Below, one piece after another: positions 17,028 to 25,712 of a stretch of 64,000 nucleotides of DNA. Every line of letters starts with the position of its first letter. The first letter of the stretch is position 1. The position numbers and the translations under genes are program-made. The stretch lies in the NCBI RefSeq assembly GCF_002188465.1, contig NZ_NINW01000049.1, positions 372,001-436,000 of the forward strand, in the 5' to 3' direction. Below the pieces are notes generated by a model that worked only from the letters and a program-made list of their open reading frames with translations, had not been told where the DNA came from and made no database searches. The DNA comes from Pigmentiphaga sp. NML080357 (GTDB taxonomy: Bacteria; Pseudomonadota; Gammaproteobacteria; Burkholderiales; Burkholderiaceae_B).

Positions 17028-17210
17028 GAGTCGTTCCGTATGCGGCGCTTGCCGAAAGGCCGCAATCTACCAACCGGCGGTGTCCGGGGGAAATGCGATT
17101 TGCGGCATTGCATATGCGCCCGGTGCGAGGATCGATATGCGGACAAATTCCTTCGTGGCCGCGGGCGGGCGACATAGAGTGATCCTCCTGTGCATCACAT
17201 CGTCTATCCC

Positions 17211-18053
17211 ATGTCCAGCGTTCCGTCCCGTCTGCATGCCGTGCGCGCGGTGCCTGCCATCGAGGCGGGCGGTCCCGCGCGCGCACGCCGCATTCCCGCG
17301 GCCGTCCTGATCGTGTCGGGACAGGTCGCCCTGCTTGCCGCCATCCTCTTCTACGTGCAGTTCCTGGTCGACAGCGGCACGGTCAAGCCCATCTACCTGG
17401 CGTCGCCCACCCAGGTGCTCGAGGCCTTTCCGCGGCTGGTCGTCGAAGAGGGCCTGGTCCGCCATTTGCTGACCACGCTGTCCGAGGCGCTCCTGGGCCT
17501 GGCCATCGCATTCGTCGCCGGCATCGCGACGGGTGTCGTGATGGGACTGCTGCCGGCGGTGCATCGCTTCCTCAATCCCTTCCTGGTGGCGCTGATGGCC
17601 ATACCCAAGGTCGCCATCATTCCGCTGCTCACGCTCTACCTGGGCATAGGCTATGCCCACAAGGTCTTCATCGTCGTCCTGTTCGGCTACTTCATCTTCG
17701 TGTTCAACACCATCGCCGGGATCCGGCAGGTGCAGGAGAACCACCTGAAGGTGGCCAGGGTGCTGGGCGCCACGCCGGCGCAGCGCATCTTCAAGATCGT
17801 GCTGCCCTCGGCCATTCCGGCCATCATGGCGGCGGTGCGCGTCGAGGCCGTGATGTGCGTCGTGGCCGCGCTGCTTGCCGAAATCGTGGCGTCCAAGGCC
17901 GGCATCGGCAACCTGCTGAACCGGGCGACGGGTGTCTACGATACCGCCGCCGTGTTCGCGCTGGTGGCCACCATCACCGTCTTCGCCTTGCTCATCATCT
18001 TCGTCGTCGAGCAGCTGGAAAAACGCGTCCTGCTCAGGTGGAAGCATGTCTGA
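17211..18053 (+). CDS. ABC transporter permease (SsuC/TauC family)
   Basis: 280-residue inner-membrane permease with about six transmembrane helices. The EAA loop that docks the ATPase is visible as LKVARVLGATPAQRIFKIVLPSAIPAIMAA. Members of this family import sulfonates, nitrate, pyrimidine precursors or aromatic acids. ATG 17211 was chosen; a GTG at 17190 in the same frame would add seven residues, and neither start has a strong ribosome-binding site. It opens a five-gene operon: permease, binding protein, ATPase, then two flavin monooxygenases. The first-position permease differs from the usual ssuEADCB order. Confidence 0.9.
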   Translation: MSSVPSRLHAVRAVPAIEAGGPARARRIPAAVLIVSGQVALLAAILFYVQFLVDSGTVKPIYLASPTQVLEAFPRLVVEEGLVRHLLTTLSEALLGLAIAFVAGIATGVVMGLLPAVHRFLNPFLVALMAIPKVAIIPLLTLYLGIGYAHKVFIVVLFGYFIFVFNTIAGIRQVQENHLKVARVLGATPAQRIFKIVLPSAIPAIMAAVRVEAVMCVVAALLAEIVASKAGIGNLLNRATGVYDTAAVFALVATITVFALLIIFVVEQLEKRVLLRWKHV

Positions 18054-18097
18054 CGCACCGTCCGCGCCCATTTTTTCGTCCGTCCACAGGTCCTCTC

Positions 18098-19114
18098 ATG
18101 AACTCCAATCGACGCGACGCGCTGTCGCGCATCGCCGCGCTGGCCGCGGCGGCCTCCGTACCCGGCATTCCGTTCGCCCAGGGGGCCGGCGCTTCCAGGA
18201 AGCTCAAGCTCGCCGCCACCAACAGCTATACCCAGCAACCCATCGTCTTCGGGGTCGAGAAGGGGTTCTTCAGGGAAGAAGGCCTGGAGGTCGAGTTCGT
18301 CGACGCGCAAGATGCCGTGACCGGCGTCGCCACTGGCGAGCTGTCGTTCGCGTTCGGGCCGACCAGCGTCTACCTGCGCGCGGCGGCGCTGGGCGCGCCG
18401 ATCAAGATCGTGTCGTCGGGCTTTCGCAGCAAGGGACCGTATTTCCTGATCGCGCGCCCCGGCATACCGGCCATCGCCGGCCTCAAGGGCAAGACGGTGG
18501 GCAATGCGCAGGCGGGGTCCAACCTCGACACCGTGCTGCGGACCATACTCGTGCGCAACGGGCTCGATCCGCGCCGCGACGTGACCCTCTTCGCCAACGG
18601 TTCGACCCAACAGGCCTACGGCACGTTGATCTCGGGCCAGGTCGACGCCACCATCATCCATCAGCCCTTCGCCGCCCTGGGCGAGCTCGAGAAGACCAGC
18701 CGCACGCTCGCGCGGGGCTGGGACTACCTGCCCACCTATCACACCGGCGTGCTCATCGCCGGGGACCGGCTCATTGCGGCCGATCCCGACCTGCTGCGGC
18801 GCGGACTGCGGGCGTATTTCAAGTCCTACGCCTACGCCAAGGCCCACTATCCGGAATACCTGCCCTGGCTGCAGGCCCGGCTCAAGCTCAATCCGCGGGC
18901 GGTGGAGCTGGCGCTCAAGCAGGAGGACGACATCTGGGACAACAATCCCGACGTCGACCCGGCCGCGATCGAGGCCACCCAGCGGGTGGAGATCGCGCAG
19001 CAGAACCAGAAGGTCCTCTACGACGCGGGCAAGTACATCGACCTGCGCTTCCTGCCCAGGGAATACGTCAAGCCATTCGTCTATCCCAATCAATCGGCGG
19101 CGCTGAAAGGCTGA
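18098..19114 (+). CDS. ABC transporter substrate-binding protein (SsuA/NrtA-like)
   Basis: 338-residue periplasmic binding protein. The N terminus (MNSNRRDALSRIAALAAAASVPGIP) is a signal peptide with an RR motif that could be Tat-type, cleaved near IPFAQGAGA. The mature domain begins LKLAATNSYTQQPIVFGVEKGFF, typical of the SsuA/TauA/ThiY fold, with ATGELSFAFGPTSVYLRAAALGAP and GLKGKTVGNAQAGSN as ligand-cleft elements. It delivers the substrate to the adjacent permease. Linked monooxygenases suggest an organosulfur or N-heterocyclic substrate, but the ligand is unproven. Confidence 0.88.
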   Translation: MNSNRRDALSRIAALAAAASVPGIPFAQGAGASRKLKLAATNSYTQQPIVFGVEKGFFREEGLEVEFVDAQDAVTGVATGELSFAFGPTSVYLRAAALGAPIKIVSSGFRSKGPYFLIARPGIPAIAGLKGKTVGNAQAGSNLDTVLRTILVRNGLDPRRDVTLFANGSTQQAYGTLISGQVDATIIHQPFAALGELEKTSRTLARGWDYLPTYHTGVLIAGDRLIAADPDLLRRGLRAYFKSYAYAKAHYPEYLPWLQARLKLNPRAVELALKQEDDIWDNNPDVDPAAIEATQRVEIAQQNQKVLYDAGKYIDLRFLPREYVKPFVYPNQSAALKG

Positions 19115-19131
19115 CCAAGGGAGTCCCGGCC

Positions 19132-19929
19132 GTGTCCATTTTCTCGATCAGGAAGCTCAACCAGGTCTACGGCGGCGCGCAGCCGGTGCATGCATTGCGC
19201 GATATCGATCTCGAGGTCGGCGAAGGGGAGTTCGTCGTCCTGCTCGGCCCCAGCGGCTGCGGCAAGAGCACGCTGCTGGAGATCCTGGCCGGCTTGCAGC
19301 GCCCCACCAGCGGCCAGGCGCTGTTCGACGGCCGTCCCATCGCCGGCCCGTTCCCCTCGGTAGGCGTGGTGTTCCAGGATGCTTCGCTGCTGCCCTGGCG
19401 CACCGTTGCGCGCAATGTCCAGCTGGGCCTGGAAATCCGGGGGCGGGACAAGGCCTGGCGCAGGCAGACGGCGGATGCGTACCTGGAATTGGTCGGCCTG
19501 GCCGGCTTCGGCGACAAGTATCCGCACCAGTTGTCGGGAGGCATGCGGCAACGCGCGGGCATCGCGCGAGCTTTGGCCAACGAGCCCGGCGTGCTGCTGA
19601 TGGACGAGCCGTTCGGCGCCGTGGACCACATCACGCGCATCAAGCTGCAGGAGGACCTGATCCGGATCTGGCAGGCCCATCGCCGTACGGTGGTGTTCGT
19701 CACGCACGACGTGGGGGAGGCGGTGTTCCTCGCCGACCGCATCGTGCTGCTCTCGCCGCGGCCCGGAGAGGTGTTCGAGACCTTCCGCGTGGGCGCGCCC
19801 CGGCCGCGTCGTCGCGGCGATCTTGCGCTCCTGAAGCTGGAAGCCGCGATCTACGACGCCCTGCATGCCATCGACCACGACGCGTCGCCAGCCAGGGCGC
19901 CCCTGCGCGCCCTGGCGGCGGCGGGTTGA
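19132..19929 (+). CDS. ABC transporter ATP-binding protein (SsuB/TauB family)
   Basis: 265-residue ATPase with Walker A GPSGCGKST, Q-loop FQDASLLPWRTV, signature LSGGMRQR, Walker B VLLMDEPFGAVD and H-loop FVTHDVGEAV. The order and PWRTV motif place it with nitrate/sulfonate/taurine importers. Translation starts at GTG 19132 after AAGGGAG, 17 bases behind the binding-protein stop. A basic stretch (APRPRRRGDLALL) lies near the C terminus. It powers the permease encoded at 17211. Confidence 0.92.
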   Translation: MSIFSIRKLNQVYGGAQPVHALRDIDLEVGEGEFVVLLGPSGCGKSTLLEILAGLQRPTSGQALFDGRPIAGPFPSVGVVFQDASLLPWRTVARNVQLGLEIRGRDKAWRRQTADAYLELVGLAGFGDKYPHQLSGGMRQRAGIARALANEPGVLLMDEPFGAVDHITRIKLQEDLIRIWQAHRRTVVFVTHDVGEAVFLADRIVLLSPRPGEVFETFRVGAPRPRRRGDLALLKLEAAIYDALHAIDHDASPARAPLRALAAAG

Positions 19930-19948
19930 CCCGCCACCGTTTCCCGCC

Positions 19949-21085
19949 ATGTCCGCATCCATCGACTCCTCCACGTTGCCTGCGCCCCGCTCCGGCATGC
20001 GGCTCGCCTATCTGCATCGCGCGGCCGAGCCCGCCGGTGATCTTGCCGCACGGCTCACGCGCCTCGCGCTCGAGGTCGAACGCGCCGGTTTCGACTTCCT
20101 GCTGTTCGACGACGAACCGAAGGCCGGAGGCCCGGTGCCGGCCGCACGCCTCGACCCTTTCACCGCGGCGTCGTTCGTAGCGACCCGCACCCGGCACCTG
20201 GGCCTCGCCGTCACGGCCGATGCCGCCTACTACGAACCGTTCAACCTGGCGCGCCTGACCGCGTCGCTGGACCACATTACGCACGGCCGCGCGGCGCTCA
20301 ACCTGACGCTCGATCCGGCGCGGTCGGCGGCGGCCAATTTCGGCGTGCGTCATCGCGCGGCCCCCGAGGACGGGCAGCGCCATGCCGAAGAATTCCTGCA
20401 TATCGTGCGCAGCCTCTGGGACAGCTGGGAAGACGACGCCTTCATCCGCGACAAGGAAACCGGCCGTTTCGTCGACGGGACCAAGATCCACGCCATCGCC
20501 CATCGCGGCGAGCACTTCCAGGTCCAGGGACCCCTGAACGTGGCGCGTCCGCCGCAGGGGCAATTGCCGCTCGTGCACGTCGAGCGTTCCGCCGCGACCC
20601 GGGAATGGGCGGCAACCGAGGCCGACGTCGTCATCGTGGCCGAGCCGGACGAGGCTGGCGCGCGATCGGCTCGCGCAGCCCTGCGCTTGGGGGCCGCCGA
20701 CGGCGGACGGGATGCCGATGCCCTCGCCGTGCTGGCCCGGGTGGTGCCCCTGGTAGGGACGAGCCCGTCCGAGGCGGCCGACCTGCACGCGCGATGGGCG
20801 CCCCTTTTGCCCGCCGGCATCGTGGCGGCGGGGACGGCCGGGGAGGTCGCGGATCGCCTCCATGGGTGGGTCGAACAAGGCGTCGCGGATGGCTATGCGG
20901 TGCTGCCGGCGCCCGTGGCCGGCCAGTGGCCGCGTTTCGCCGAGGCCGTGCTGCCCGAACTGGCGCGCCGCGGCGCCATCGGGCCGGCGCCCGGCGTGGG
21001 CGCCACCCTGCGCGAGCGCCTGGGCCTGGCGCGCCCGGCCAACCGCCATGCCGCTGCGCCAACCCTTTCCGGACAAACGACATGA
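19949..21085 (+). CDS. LLM-class flavin-dependent monooxygenase, divergent
   Basis: 378-residue bacterial-luciferase-like protein related to NtaA/SnaA/SoxA monooxygenases, which use FMNH2 from a separate reductase to oxidise N- or S-containing compounds. Recognisable parts are GFDFLLFDDE, ARLDPFTAASFVATRTRHLGLAVTADAAYYEPFNLARLTASLDH and HYARLQG-like FHIVRSLWDSWEDD. It is shorter than the usual ~440 residues. The flavin region carries LNLTLDPARSAAANFG instead of the WNIVTG seen in the neighbour, so flavin or substrate binding may differ. Its stop overlaps the next monooxygenase start in ATGA. The two may form a heteromer, or this one may be degenerate. Confidence 0.85.
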   Translation: MSASIDSSTLPAPRSGMRLAYLHRAAEPAGDLAARLTRLALEVERAGFDFLLFDDEPKAGGPVPAARLDPFTAASFVATRTRHLGLAVTADAAYYEPFNLARLTASLDHITHGRAALNLTLDPARSAAANFGVRHRAAPEDGQRHAEEFLHIVRSLWDSWEDDAFIRDKETGRFVDGTKIHAIAHRGEHFQVQGPLNVARPPQGQLPLVHVERSAATREWAATEADVVIVAEPDEAGARSARAALRLGAADGGRDADALAVLARVVPLVGTSPSEAADLHARWAPLLPAGIVAAGTAGEVADRLHGWVEQGVADGYAVLPAPVAGQWPRFAEAVLPELARRGAIGPAPGVGATLRERLGLARPANRHAAAPTLSGQTT

Positions 21086-22452
21086 GCACGACAAACCGCC
21101 GCCTGCACCTGGGCCTGATGTTCTGGGCCACCGGCACCCACGCCGCCGGGTGGCGGCTGCCAGGTTCGAAAGAGGATGCCGCCTTCGACATCGAGTTCCT
21201 GCAGCACGTGACGCAGATCGCGGAACGCGCCAGGTTCGATTTCCTGTTCCTGGGGGACCGGCTGGCCACCGATCCCAGGCTGCAGCGCACCAATCCTTCG
21301 CAGATGTCCCGCCTGGAGCCCTTTACCGCCGCCGCCAGCCTGGCGGCGGCCACTTCGCGCATCGGTATCGTGGTCACGGCCAATCCGACCTATTACGACC
21401 CCTACACCGTGGCGCGGCTGATCGGTTCGCTCGACCACGTCAGCGGCGGACGCGCCTCGTGGAATATCGTGACGGGCGCGGACGACATCGCCGCGGCCAA
21501 CTTCAGCCGCACCGAGCATTGGGAGACCCAGAAGCGCTACGACTGGGCCGACGAATTCGTAAGCGTGGTCAAGGCGCTGTGGGACGGCGCTCCCTCGGAG
21601 GTGCACCCGGCCGGCCTGCCGCTGCGGCACGAGGGTGCGCATTTCCGCATTGAAGGTCCGCTCGACGTCCCGCGCCTGCCGCAGCGGCACGCGGTCATCC
21701 TGCATGCCGGTACCTCGGACCGATCGCGCGAACTCGGCGCCCGCGAAGCCGACGTCATCTTCGCCGGCCAGCCGGACCTGCCGTCCGCGCAGGCCTATTA
21801 CGCGGACATCAAGGCACGCGCCCGCCGCCACGGGCGCGGCGAGCACGAGATCGCCATCCTGCCCGGCCTCACGCCCATCGTGGCGGCCACGACCGAAGAG
21901 GCGGTCGCCATCTACGATCGCCTCAATGCCTTCCTGCCCCTCGATCCGGAGGACGCGGTGGGCGAGGTCCGCAAGGGCGGGCTGGGCCGCGGCCGCCGCC
22001 GCAACCTCGGCGCATTGTCCGACGTCCTGGGCGTGGACGTGCGCGGCAACGGCTACGGCGAGGCGGTCGCGCCGGGGCTGTATGCGCGCGTATCCGATGC
22101 GGGACGGCAATTGATCGATGAAACCGCGCGCCGCACGCGCCGGACGCTCGAGGGCGGTGCGCGCCGCATCACCTACCGCGACCTCATCGATACCGCCGGC
22201 GCGATGGGCGCCGTCGTCGTGGGCAATCCGGAAGAGGTCGCCGATTTCATCCAGTCGTGGTTCGATGCCAGGGCGGCGGATGGTTTCAACATCTTCCCGG
22301 CCTACGTGCCGGGCGCGGTGGAGGCGTTCGCGGAACTGGTGGTGCCGGTGCTGCAGCGGCGCGGCCTGTTCCGCCTCGATTACGAAGGGCCGACCTTTCG
22401 CCATCACCTGGGCCTGGACCTGCCCGCCCCGCGACTGCCGGAGGCTGCCTGA
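21082..22452 (+). CDS. NtaA/SnaA/DszA-type FMN-dependent monooxygenase
   Basis: 456-residue luciferase-like monooxygenase. Family marks include LHLGLMFWATGTHAAGWR at the start, FDFLFLGDRLA, MSRLEPFTAAASLAAATSRIGIVVTA, GRASWNIVTGADDIAAANF and RYDWADEFVSVVKALWD. Such enzymes open nitrilotriacetate-type amines or organosulfur compounds using reduced flavin. A flavin reductase gene is not in this operon. The gene is translationally coupled to the shorter paralogue (ATGA, 21082-21085) and is the last gene of the transporter operon, so it probably acts on what the transporter imports. Confidence 0.9.
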   Translation: MSTTNRRLHLGLMFWATGTHAAGWRLPGSKEDAAFDIEFLQHVTQIAERARFDFLFLGDRLATDPRLQRTNPSQMSRLEPFTAAASLAAATSRIGIVVTANPTYYDPYTVARLIGSLDHVSGGRASWNIVTGADDIAAANFSRTEHWETQKRYDWADEFVSVVKALWDGAPSEVHPAGLPLRHEGAHFRIEGPLDVPRLPQRHAVILHAGTSDRSRELGAREADVIFAGQPDLPSAQAYYADIKARARRHGRGEHEIAILPGLTPIVAATTEEAVAIYDRLNAFLPLDPEDAVGEVRKGGLGRGRRRNLGALSDVLGVDVRGNGYGEAVAPGLYARVSDAGRQLIDETARRTRRTLEGGARRITYRDLIDTAGAMGAVVVGNPEEVADFIQSWFDARAADGFNIFPAYVPGAVEAFAELVVPVLQRRGLFRLDYEGPTFRHHLGLDLPAPRLPEAA

Positions 22453-22481
22453 CGAGGATCAGGCGCCACGGCCGGATAGGC

Positions 22482-23318
22482 TCAGCGCCGCAGCCGGTCC
22501 AGCGCCTCGTCCACGGCGGGAGGCTGGGCCGCATCCTTGTAGACGTCGAGCCGCCGGTAGATGTCCGCCGCCGCCAGGTGAAAGCCCGAAGGCAGGCCGG
22601 CGGCGTGGAACGTGGCGGCGATCTCTTCCATTTCCCCCACCCAGCGCCAGGCCTTTTCCGCCTTTTGCGCGACCTCTTCCGAGCGCGCGGGCGTCTGCGG
22701 GCTCGACAACTGCCATTCGGCAAGCAGCGCCGCCTCCACGCCTTCGTGCCGGGCCAGGGCCCGGATGCCGCCGAGCAGGGCGGTGGCGCCTTTGCTCCAG
22801 GCGGCATAGCAGATCTTCAGCGCCGATGCGCTGCCAGCCGGGCCGTCCAGGGCGATGGCTTCCAGCGCGCTGCCGGCGAACAGGGCCGCGGTCTCGGCCG
22901 CCTTGCCGCCGGCGAGGTACAGCCGTGTGCTGCCCGGTTTGCGCGGCGGCTGGCCGATGATGCCGCCATCGACAAAGTCCGCGCCGCCGGCCCGCACCGC
23001 TTCCTCGATCTGGCGGACCGTGGCGGGCGAGACGGCGTTGGCATCGACGAAGACGCCCGCGTACCGGTTTTCGGCCACGGCGCGCGCCAGTTCGAGCGCG
23101 TTGTGAGGCGGACAGACCGAAATGGCGATGTCCGCGTCCCGCAGCGCGGCCGCCATGTTTTCCGCGTCTTCCAGGCCGGCGGCCTGCGCCCGCCGCGCGG
23201 TGGCGGCGCTGCGGCCGGCGGAACTCCAAAGTACGCGATGCCCGCGCGATACGAGGCAGGCGCCTAGGGCTGCGCCCATGGCGCCGGGATGCAGGAGGGC
23301 GATGGTTCGGCTCGGCAT
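22482..23318 (-). CDS. NAD(P)-dependent oxidoreductase with DUF1932 domain (6PGDH/HIBADH-like)
   Basis: 278-residue protein. The Rossmann N-terminal domain has the glycine-rich loop LLHPGAMGAALGACLVSRGH and the substrate-binding FVDANAVSPATVRQIEE. The helical DUF1932 C-terminal domain contains SALKICYAAWSKGATALLGG, where the Lys corresponds to the catalytic residue of the beta-hydroxyacid dehydrogenase family. The reaction is probably oxidation of a beta-hydroxyacid or a related reduction; substrate unknown. It converges with the monooxygenase operon and is divergent from the thioesterase. Confidence 0.85.
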   Translation of the reverse strand: MPSRTIALLHPGAMGAALGACLVSRGHRVLWSSAGRSAATARRAQAAGLEDAENMAAALRDADIAISVCPPHNALELARAVAENRYAGVFVDANAVSPATVRQIEEAVRAGGADFVDGGIIGQPPRKPGSTRLYLAGGKAAETAALFAGSALEAIALDGPAGSASALKICYAAWSKGATALLGGIRALARHEGVEAALLAEWQLSSPQTPARSEEVAQKAEKAWRWVGEMEEIAATFHAAGLPSGFHLAAADIYRRLDVYKDAAQPPAVDEALDRLRR

Positions 23319-23441
23319 GGCATGTCCTGGGAAGTGGGAAAGCGGGCGTGACCGCTTCTTTCCCGCATGTTAACGCCGCCCGGCCTGCCGCGGCGGCCGG
23401 TGGCTACAATGGCGCCAGTATCCCCGCAGCGAAGGTTCGCC

Positions 23442-23942
23442 ATGAACGATTCCCAGCACAAGCTCTCCATGACGATCCTGATGACGCCCGACATGGCCAA
23501 CTTCTCGGGCAACGTCCATGGCGGCACGATCCTCAAGTACCTCGACCAGGTCGCCTATGCCTGTGCCAGCCGCTATGCGGGCCGCTACGTGGTCACGCTG
23601 TCGGTGGACCAGGTCGTGTTCCGCCAGCCCATCCACGTCGGCGAGCTGGTCACCTTCTACGCCTCGGTCAACTACACCGGCAGGACCTCCATGGAGATCG
23701 GCATCAAGGTGGTGACCGAGGACATCCGCAGCAAGACGGTGCGCCACGCCAACAGCTGTTATTTCACGATGGTGGCCGTGGACGACGCCGGCGTGCCCGT
23801 GCCGGTGCCGCCGCTGGAGCCGCAGACCGAGGAAGAGCGCCAGCGCTTCGAGGCCGCGCAACTGCGGCGCGAGCTGCGGCAGGAAATGGAGCGGCGTCAC
23901 CAGGCGATCAAGGAGCGCACGGCCGGGCAGGCGCAGGGCTGA
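23442..23942 (+). CDS. Acyl-CoA thioesterase (YciA-type hotdog)
   Basis: 166-residue hotdog-fold hydrolase. The YciA/BACH signature MTPDMANFSGNVHGGTILKYLDQVAYACASRYAGRYVVTLSVD is split over the first 60 residues and holds the catalytic Asn/His-Gly-Gly and Asp. A helical, charged tail (RRELRQEMERRHQAIKERT) follows, longer than in E. coli YciA. It releases free CoA from acyl-CoAs in the cytosol. ATG 23442 lies behind a weak GAAGG; upstream in-frame starts at 23367 lack support. It is a single-gene unit. Confidence 0.9.
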   Translation: MNDSQHKLSMTILMTPDMANFSGNVHGGTILKYLDQVAYACASRYAGRYVVTLSVDQVVFRQPIHVGELVTFYASVNYTGRTSMEIGIKVVTEDIRSKTVRHANSCYFTMVAVDDAGVPVPVPPLEPQTEEERQRFEAAQLRRELRQEMERRHQAIKERTAGQAQG

Positions 23943-24041
23943 GCAACGTTAACGGGCCCGGTCCATGCGCTTTGCGCATTTGGCCGGGCAAGCGGAATCC
24001 CCTACTATTTCCGGTTCCGTCCCACTCCGTTCGAGGCAGCC

Positions 24042-24992
24042 ATGACTCATCGCGCGCTCGGCACCACCGGCCTGCAAGTATTTCCCATCACCTTCGGCGG
24101 CAACGTCTTCGGTTGGACGCTCGACGAGGCGGCCTCGTTCCGCATCCTCGACGCGCTGGCCGGCCGCGGCATGAATTTCATCGACACCGCGGACGCCTAT
24201 TCGCGCTGGGTGCCCGGCAACCAGGGCGGCGAGTCGGAAACCATTATCGGCAACTGGTTCAAGCGCACCGGCAAGCGCAACAGCGTGATCCTCGCCACCA
24301 AGGTGGGCAAGCCCGCGCTGGGCAACCCGGGCGGGTTGTCGGCGGCCTATATCGAAAAGGCGGTGGAGGGTTCGCTGCGCCGCTTGCAGACCGACTACAT
24401 CGACCTCTACCAGGCCCATGACGACGACGCCGATACGCCGCTCGAAGAAAGCCTGGCGGCGTTCGACAAGCTGGTGCGGGCCGGCAAGGTCCGCGCCATC
24501 GGCGCATCCAACTACACCGCGGCCCGCTTCCAGCAAGCCCTGGACGTGAGCCAGGCCAACGGCCTGGCCGCCTATGCCACCCTGCAGCCCGAGTACAACC
24601 TGGTCGAACGCCAGGCGTTCGAGACCGAACTGGCGCCGGTGGCGCTGAAGAACCGGATCGCGGTCATCAACTACTACGCCCTGGCCAGCGGTTTCCTGAG
24701 CGGCAAGTACCGCACGGCGGCCGACCTCGAAGGCAAGGCCCGCGGCGGCCGCGTCGCCTCATACCTGAACGAGCGTGGCCTGCGTATCCTGGCGGCGCTG
24801 GACGAGGTGGCGGCGCAATACCGGTCCACGCCCGCCGCGGTGGCCCTGGCCTGGCTGTTGCACCAGCCGGCGGTGACGGCTCCCATCGCCAGCGCGACGT
24901 CCGAGGCGCAACTCGATTCGCTCGAGGCCGCGGCGCATCTCGCGCTGGGGCAGGAGGCCCTGGACCTGCTGACGCGGGCCAGCGCCTACTAG
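24042..24992 (+). CDS. Aldo/keto reductase
   Basis: 316-residue NADPH-dependent aldo/keto reductase, a different subgroup from the one at 15981. The catalytic Asp and Tyr are in NFIDTADAYSRW, Lys in SVILATKVGKPA and His in DLYQAHDDD. The phosphate-binding end contains AWLLHQPAVTAPIASATSEAQL. The substrate is unknown. It stands alone, with a strong hairpin at 25024-25049 behind it. The start ATG is the only good one; the upstream 100 bases contain no other gene. Confidence 0.9.
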   Translation: MTHRALGTTGLQVFPITFGGNVFGWTLDEAASFRILDALAGRGMNFIDTADAYSRWVPGNQGGESETIIGNWFKRTGKRNSVILATKVGKPALGNPGGLSAAYIEKAVEGSLRRLQTDYIDLYQAHDDDADTPLEESLAAFDKLVRAGKVRAIGASNYTAARFQQALDVSQANGLAAYATLQPEYNLVERQAFETELAPVALKNRIAVINYYALASGFLSGKYRTAADLEGKARGGRVASYLNERGLRILAALDEVAAQYRSTPAAVALAWLLHQPAVTAPIASATSEAQLDSLEAAAHLALGQEALDLLTRASAY

Positions 24993-25023
24993 GGCGTATT
25001 CCCCCGGGTCTTCGGTCCGGAAG

Positions 25024-25049
25024 GCCGGCCGCCTGAGCAGGCGGCCGGC
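25024..25049 (+). terminator. GC-rich hairpin after the aldo/keto reductase gene
   Basis: Perfect inverted repeat: GCCGGCCGCCTG (25024-25035), AG, CAGGCGGCCGGC (25038-25049), 32 bases after the stop codon. It has no T-run behind it, so it may be a pausing or mRNA 3'-end structure rather than a classical intrinsic terminator. Confidence 0.55.
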
Positions 25050-25163
25050 ATCGAAGCGCCACGGCACCCCGCCATCGCGTTCGTTGTGCATTGTTTGCGA
25101 ATCGTTTCGCGGCTTATACGTAGACTCGGTGCGACGTAGTTCCGTCCTGGCGCATCGAATTCC

Positions 25164-25712
25164 ATGAACGACCGAATTGGCGAGTTGGCCGAGCCGCACG
25201 TGGCAGGCCCGCTTTGCGATCTGGGTTTGCTCGCCCAAGCGGCGGTGGACGCGCATCGCATCTCACCCGGGGGGTACGTCCGGCACGTGGACGCGGACCT
25301 GCCTGGCCATCCGCTGCTCGTGCGGGGGTATGGGGAGGACGTGTTTTCGCTGGTCGCGGCCTCGATCGCCTGTGTCGCCCGCTGGCCCGGCGTGAACCGG
25401 CGCATCGTGGTGGGCGCCCGGCCGAGTTTCGAGCGCGTGGAGCTGTTCGTGGGCCATGGCAACAGCATCGGCAGCTACCCGACCCTGCCCATGAGCCTGG
25501 ACGACCTCGAGCGAGCGGACGGCATCGCGCCTTTCGAAGCCATGCGCGGCCGCATGATGCGGTTGCTGGATACGCTCAACGCCACGCTGGTTCTCGGCTG
25601 CAATACGGCCCTGGACGCGCTCGCGCTGTCCATCGCCTTTCCGGGCGTGTCCGGCCGGTCCACGCACCGGCCGTTTCCGTCCCTCGCCAGGAAAGACCAG
25701 GCGAATCGATAG
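25164..25712 (+). CDS. Hypothetical protein of unknown family
   Basis: 182-residue soluble protein that I do not recognise. Notable stretches are HPLLVRGYGEDVFSLVAASIA, RRIVVGARPSFERVELFVGHGNSIG and NATLVLGCNTALDALALSIAF. It has no signal peptide or membrane helix. Codon use matches the neighbours (GC-rich third positions). A possible promoter lies at TTGTTT (25091-25096) and TATACG (25115-25120), spaced 18 bases. Its stop TAG directly abuts the stop of the convergent PepSY gene (TAG|CTA, 25710-25715), so the 3' ends are back to back without a spacer. Confidence 0.6.
   Translation: MNDRIGELAEPHVAGPLCDLGLLAQAAVDAHRISPGGYVRHVDADLPGHPLLVRGYGEDVFSLVAASIACVARWPGVNRRIVVGARPSFERVELFVGHGNSIGSYPTLPMSLDDLERADGIAPFEAMRGRMMRLLDTLNATLVLGCNTALDALALSIAFPGVSGRSTHRPFPSLARKDQANR

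Noticed and set aside
25024-25049. tRNA or other structured RNA
   Set aside because: It is a single perfect GC hairpin with no cloverleaf arms or conserved T-loop sequence.
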